From Bacteroides mediterraneensis (GTDB lineage: Bacteria > Bacteroidota > Bacteroidia > Bacteroidales > Bacteroidaceae), in assembly GCF_016900355.1 (NCBI RefSeq), contig NZ_JACJKA010000001.1, positions 124,001 through 188,000 of the forward strand: a stretch of DNA of 64,000 bases. Reading direction: 5' to 3'. Positions 63,455 to 64,000 of the stretch are shown one piece after another; position 1 is the first letter of the stretch; every line of letters starts with the position of its first letter. The translations under genes were made by a program, and so were the position numbers. The notes below the pieces were generated by a model. The model ran no database searches. It saw only the letters and a list, made by a program, of their open reading frames with translations, and was not told the origin of the DNA.

Positions 63455-64000
63455 ATGATTGAACATAACCAAGCCGTTGCATTGTGGAACCGGTGTCTGG
63501 CATTCATCAAAGACAACGTAAATGCTACGGCTTTTAAAACATGGTTTGAGCCTATCGTACCTTTAAAATATGAGGATACAGAAAAGGCATTGACAATCGG
63601 CGTCCCAAGTCCTTTCTTCTATGAATATCTGGAAGAAAAGTACGTGGGATTGCTGCGCGCCGCCATCTATAAAGAAATAGGTGAAGGCACGGAGTTGATG
63701 TACTCTATCCTGACCGATAAGACCAACCATATCACAGTCAATATAGAAGGCACAAAACGCTCTTCCGCATTGCCGGAACAGGCTCCTGTGTACAACGGAA
63801 ACAAGGCACCGAATCCTTTGCAGGCTCCGGCTCCACAGGATTTGGATCCTCATCTGAACCCGAACTATAACTTTGAGAACTTCATTAAAGGAAACAGCAA
63901 TGAATTCTCTAGGACAGTGGCAGAGACCGTTGCCCAGAACCCGGCACGTACCTTCAACCCCTTGTTTATCTATGGCCCCTCGGGAGTGGGAAAAACCCAT
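63455..64000 (+). CDS. dnaA: Chromosomal replication initiator DnaA, partial (cut by right edge)
   Basis: The first 182 codons from the ATG at 63455 are present ([20 protein letters not shown]). The N-terminal domain I ([18 protein letters not shown]), the variable linker rich in Pro/Gln/Asn (about 108-135), the [17 protein letters not shown] start of the AAA+ domain and the Walker [13 protein letters not shown] at the edge are all typical. DnaA opens the replication origin. The gene runs on beyond the window. Confidence 0.97.
   Translation, partial: MIEHNQAVALWNRCLAFIKDNVNATAFKTWFEPIVPLKYEDTEKALTIGVPSPFFYEYLEEKYVGLLRAAIYKEIGEGTELMYSILTDKTNHITVNIEGTKRSSALPEQAPVYNGNKAPNPLQAPAPQDLDPHLNPNYNFENFIKGNSNEFSRTVAETVAQNPARTFNPLFIYGPSGVGKTH

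Overview
The window is chromosomal DNA of a Bacteroidales bacterium, most likely Bacteroides or Phocaeicola. The evidence is a SusC/SusD pair, a lysyl-tRNA synthetase with a C-terminal extension, DUF4493 and PCMD-type surface lipoproteins, a malic enzyme-phosphotransacetylase fusion, and many promoters of the Bacteroidota form (TTTG, 18-20 nt, TAnnTTTG) with few Shine-Dalgarno sites. It ends inside dnaA, so the right edge is probably close to the replication origin. Both edges cut a gene: iorA at the left, dnaA at the right.

Layout. 1-1.8 kb: nitrilase-family amidase and indolepyruvate:ferredoxin oxidoreductase alpha subunit (minus strand). 2-7 kb: lysS, gpsA, pgi and a HAD phosphatase. 7-14 kb: amino-sugar control and use, with a ROK repressor divergent from nagB, a NagB-like/PIG-L fusion protein, a transglutaminase-like lipoprotein and convergent cutC. 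15-19 kb: tRNA-Arg and an MBOAT plus two SGNH acyl-transfer genes. 19-26.6 kb: RND efflux operon (adaptor, pump, TolC, LpxA-like acyltransferase, TetR). 27-31 kb: malic enzyme, a small membrane protein and a glutamate dehydrogenase. 31-42.5 kb: a surface lipoprotein locus, with seven minus-strand genes and a divergent plus-strand pair. 43-55 kb: AraC regulator, a membrane-anchored sensor fused directly to an AraC HTH, GH31 glycosidase, SusC and SusD (a polysaccharide-utilisation locus). 55-59 kb: a receiver-like/ATP-grasp protein divergent from a second glutamate dehydrogenase. 59.6-64 kb: two tRNA-His, folD, amidase, MlaD-like protein and dnaA.

Two signals stand out. (1) Two intergenic arrays 30 kb apart each hold six copies of a 16-bp dyad (type unit AAACGCACTTGCGTTT) at an exact 22-bp period. 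Both span 126 bp, and each lies just upstream of a gene (cutC and the membrane-anchored AraC regulator). (2) In the 31-40 kb locus, five lipoproteins carry an S/T-Arg-Ala (or Arg-Thr) motif 27-34 residues after the lipid cysteine. This is the spacing of the protease site of Bacteroidia type V pilins, and some of these proteins end in carbohydrate-type PCMD domains. A third is a promoter/operator element (perfect 7-bp inverted repeat AGAAAAC-N3-GTTTTCT joined to a Bacteroides promoter) found three times.

Coordinates were counted by hand from the sequence. Family names come from motif recognition, not from database searches.
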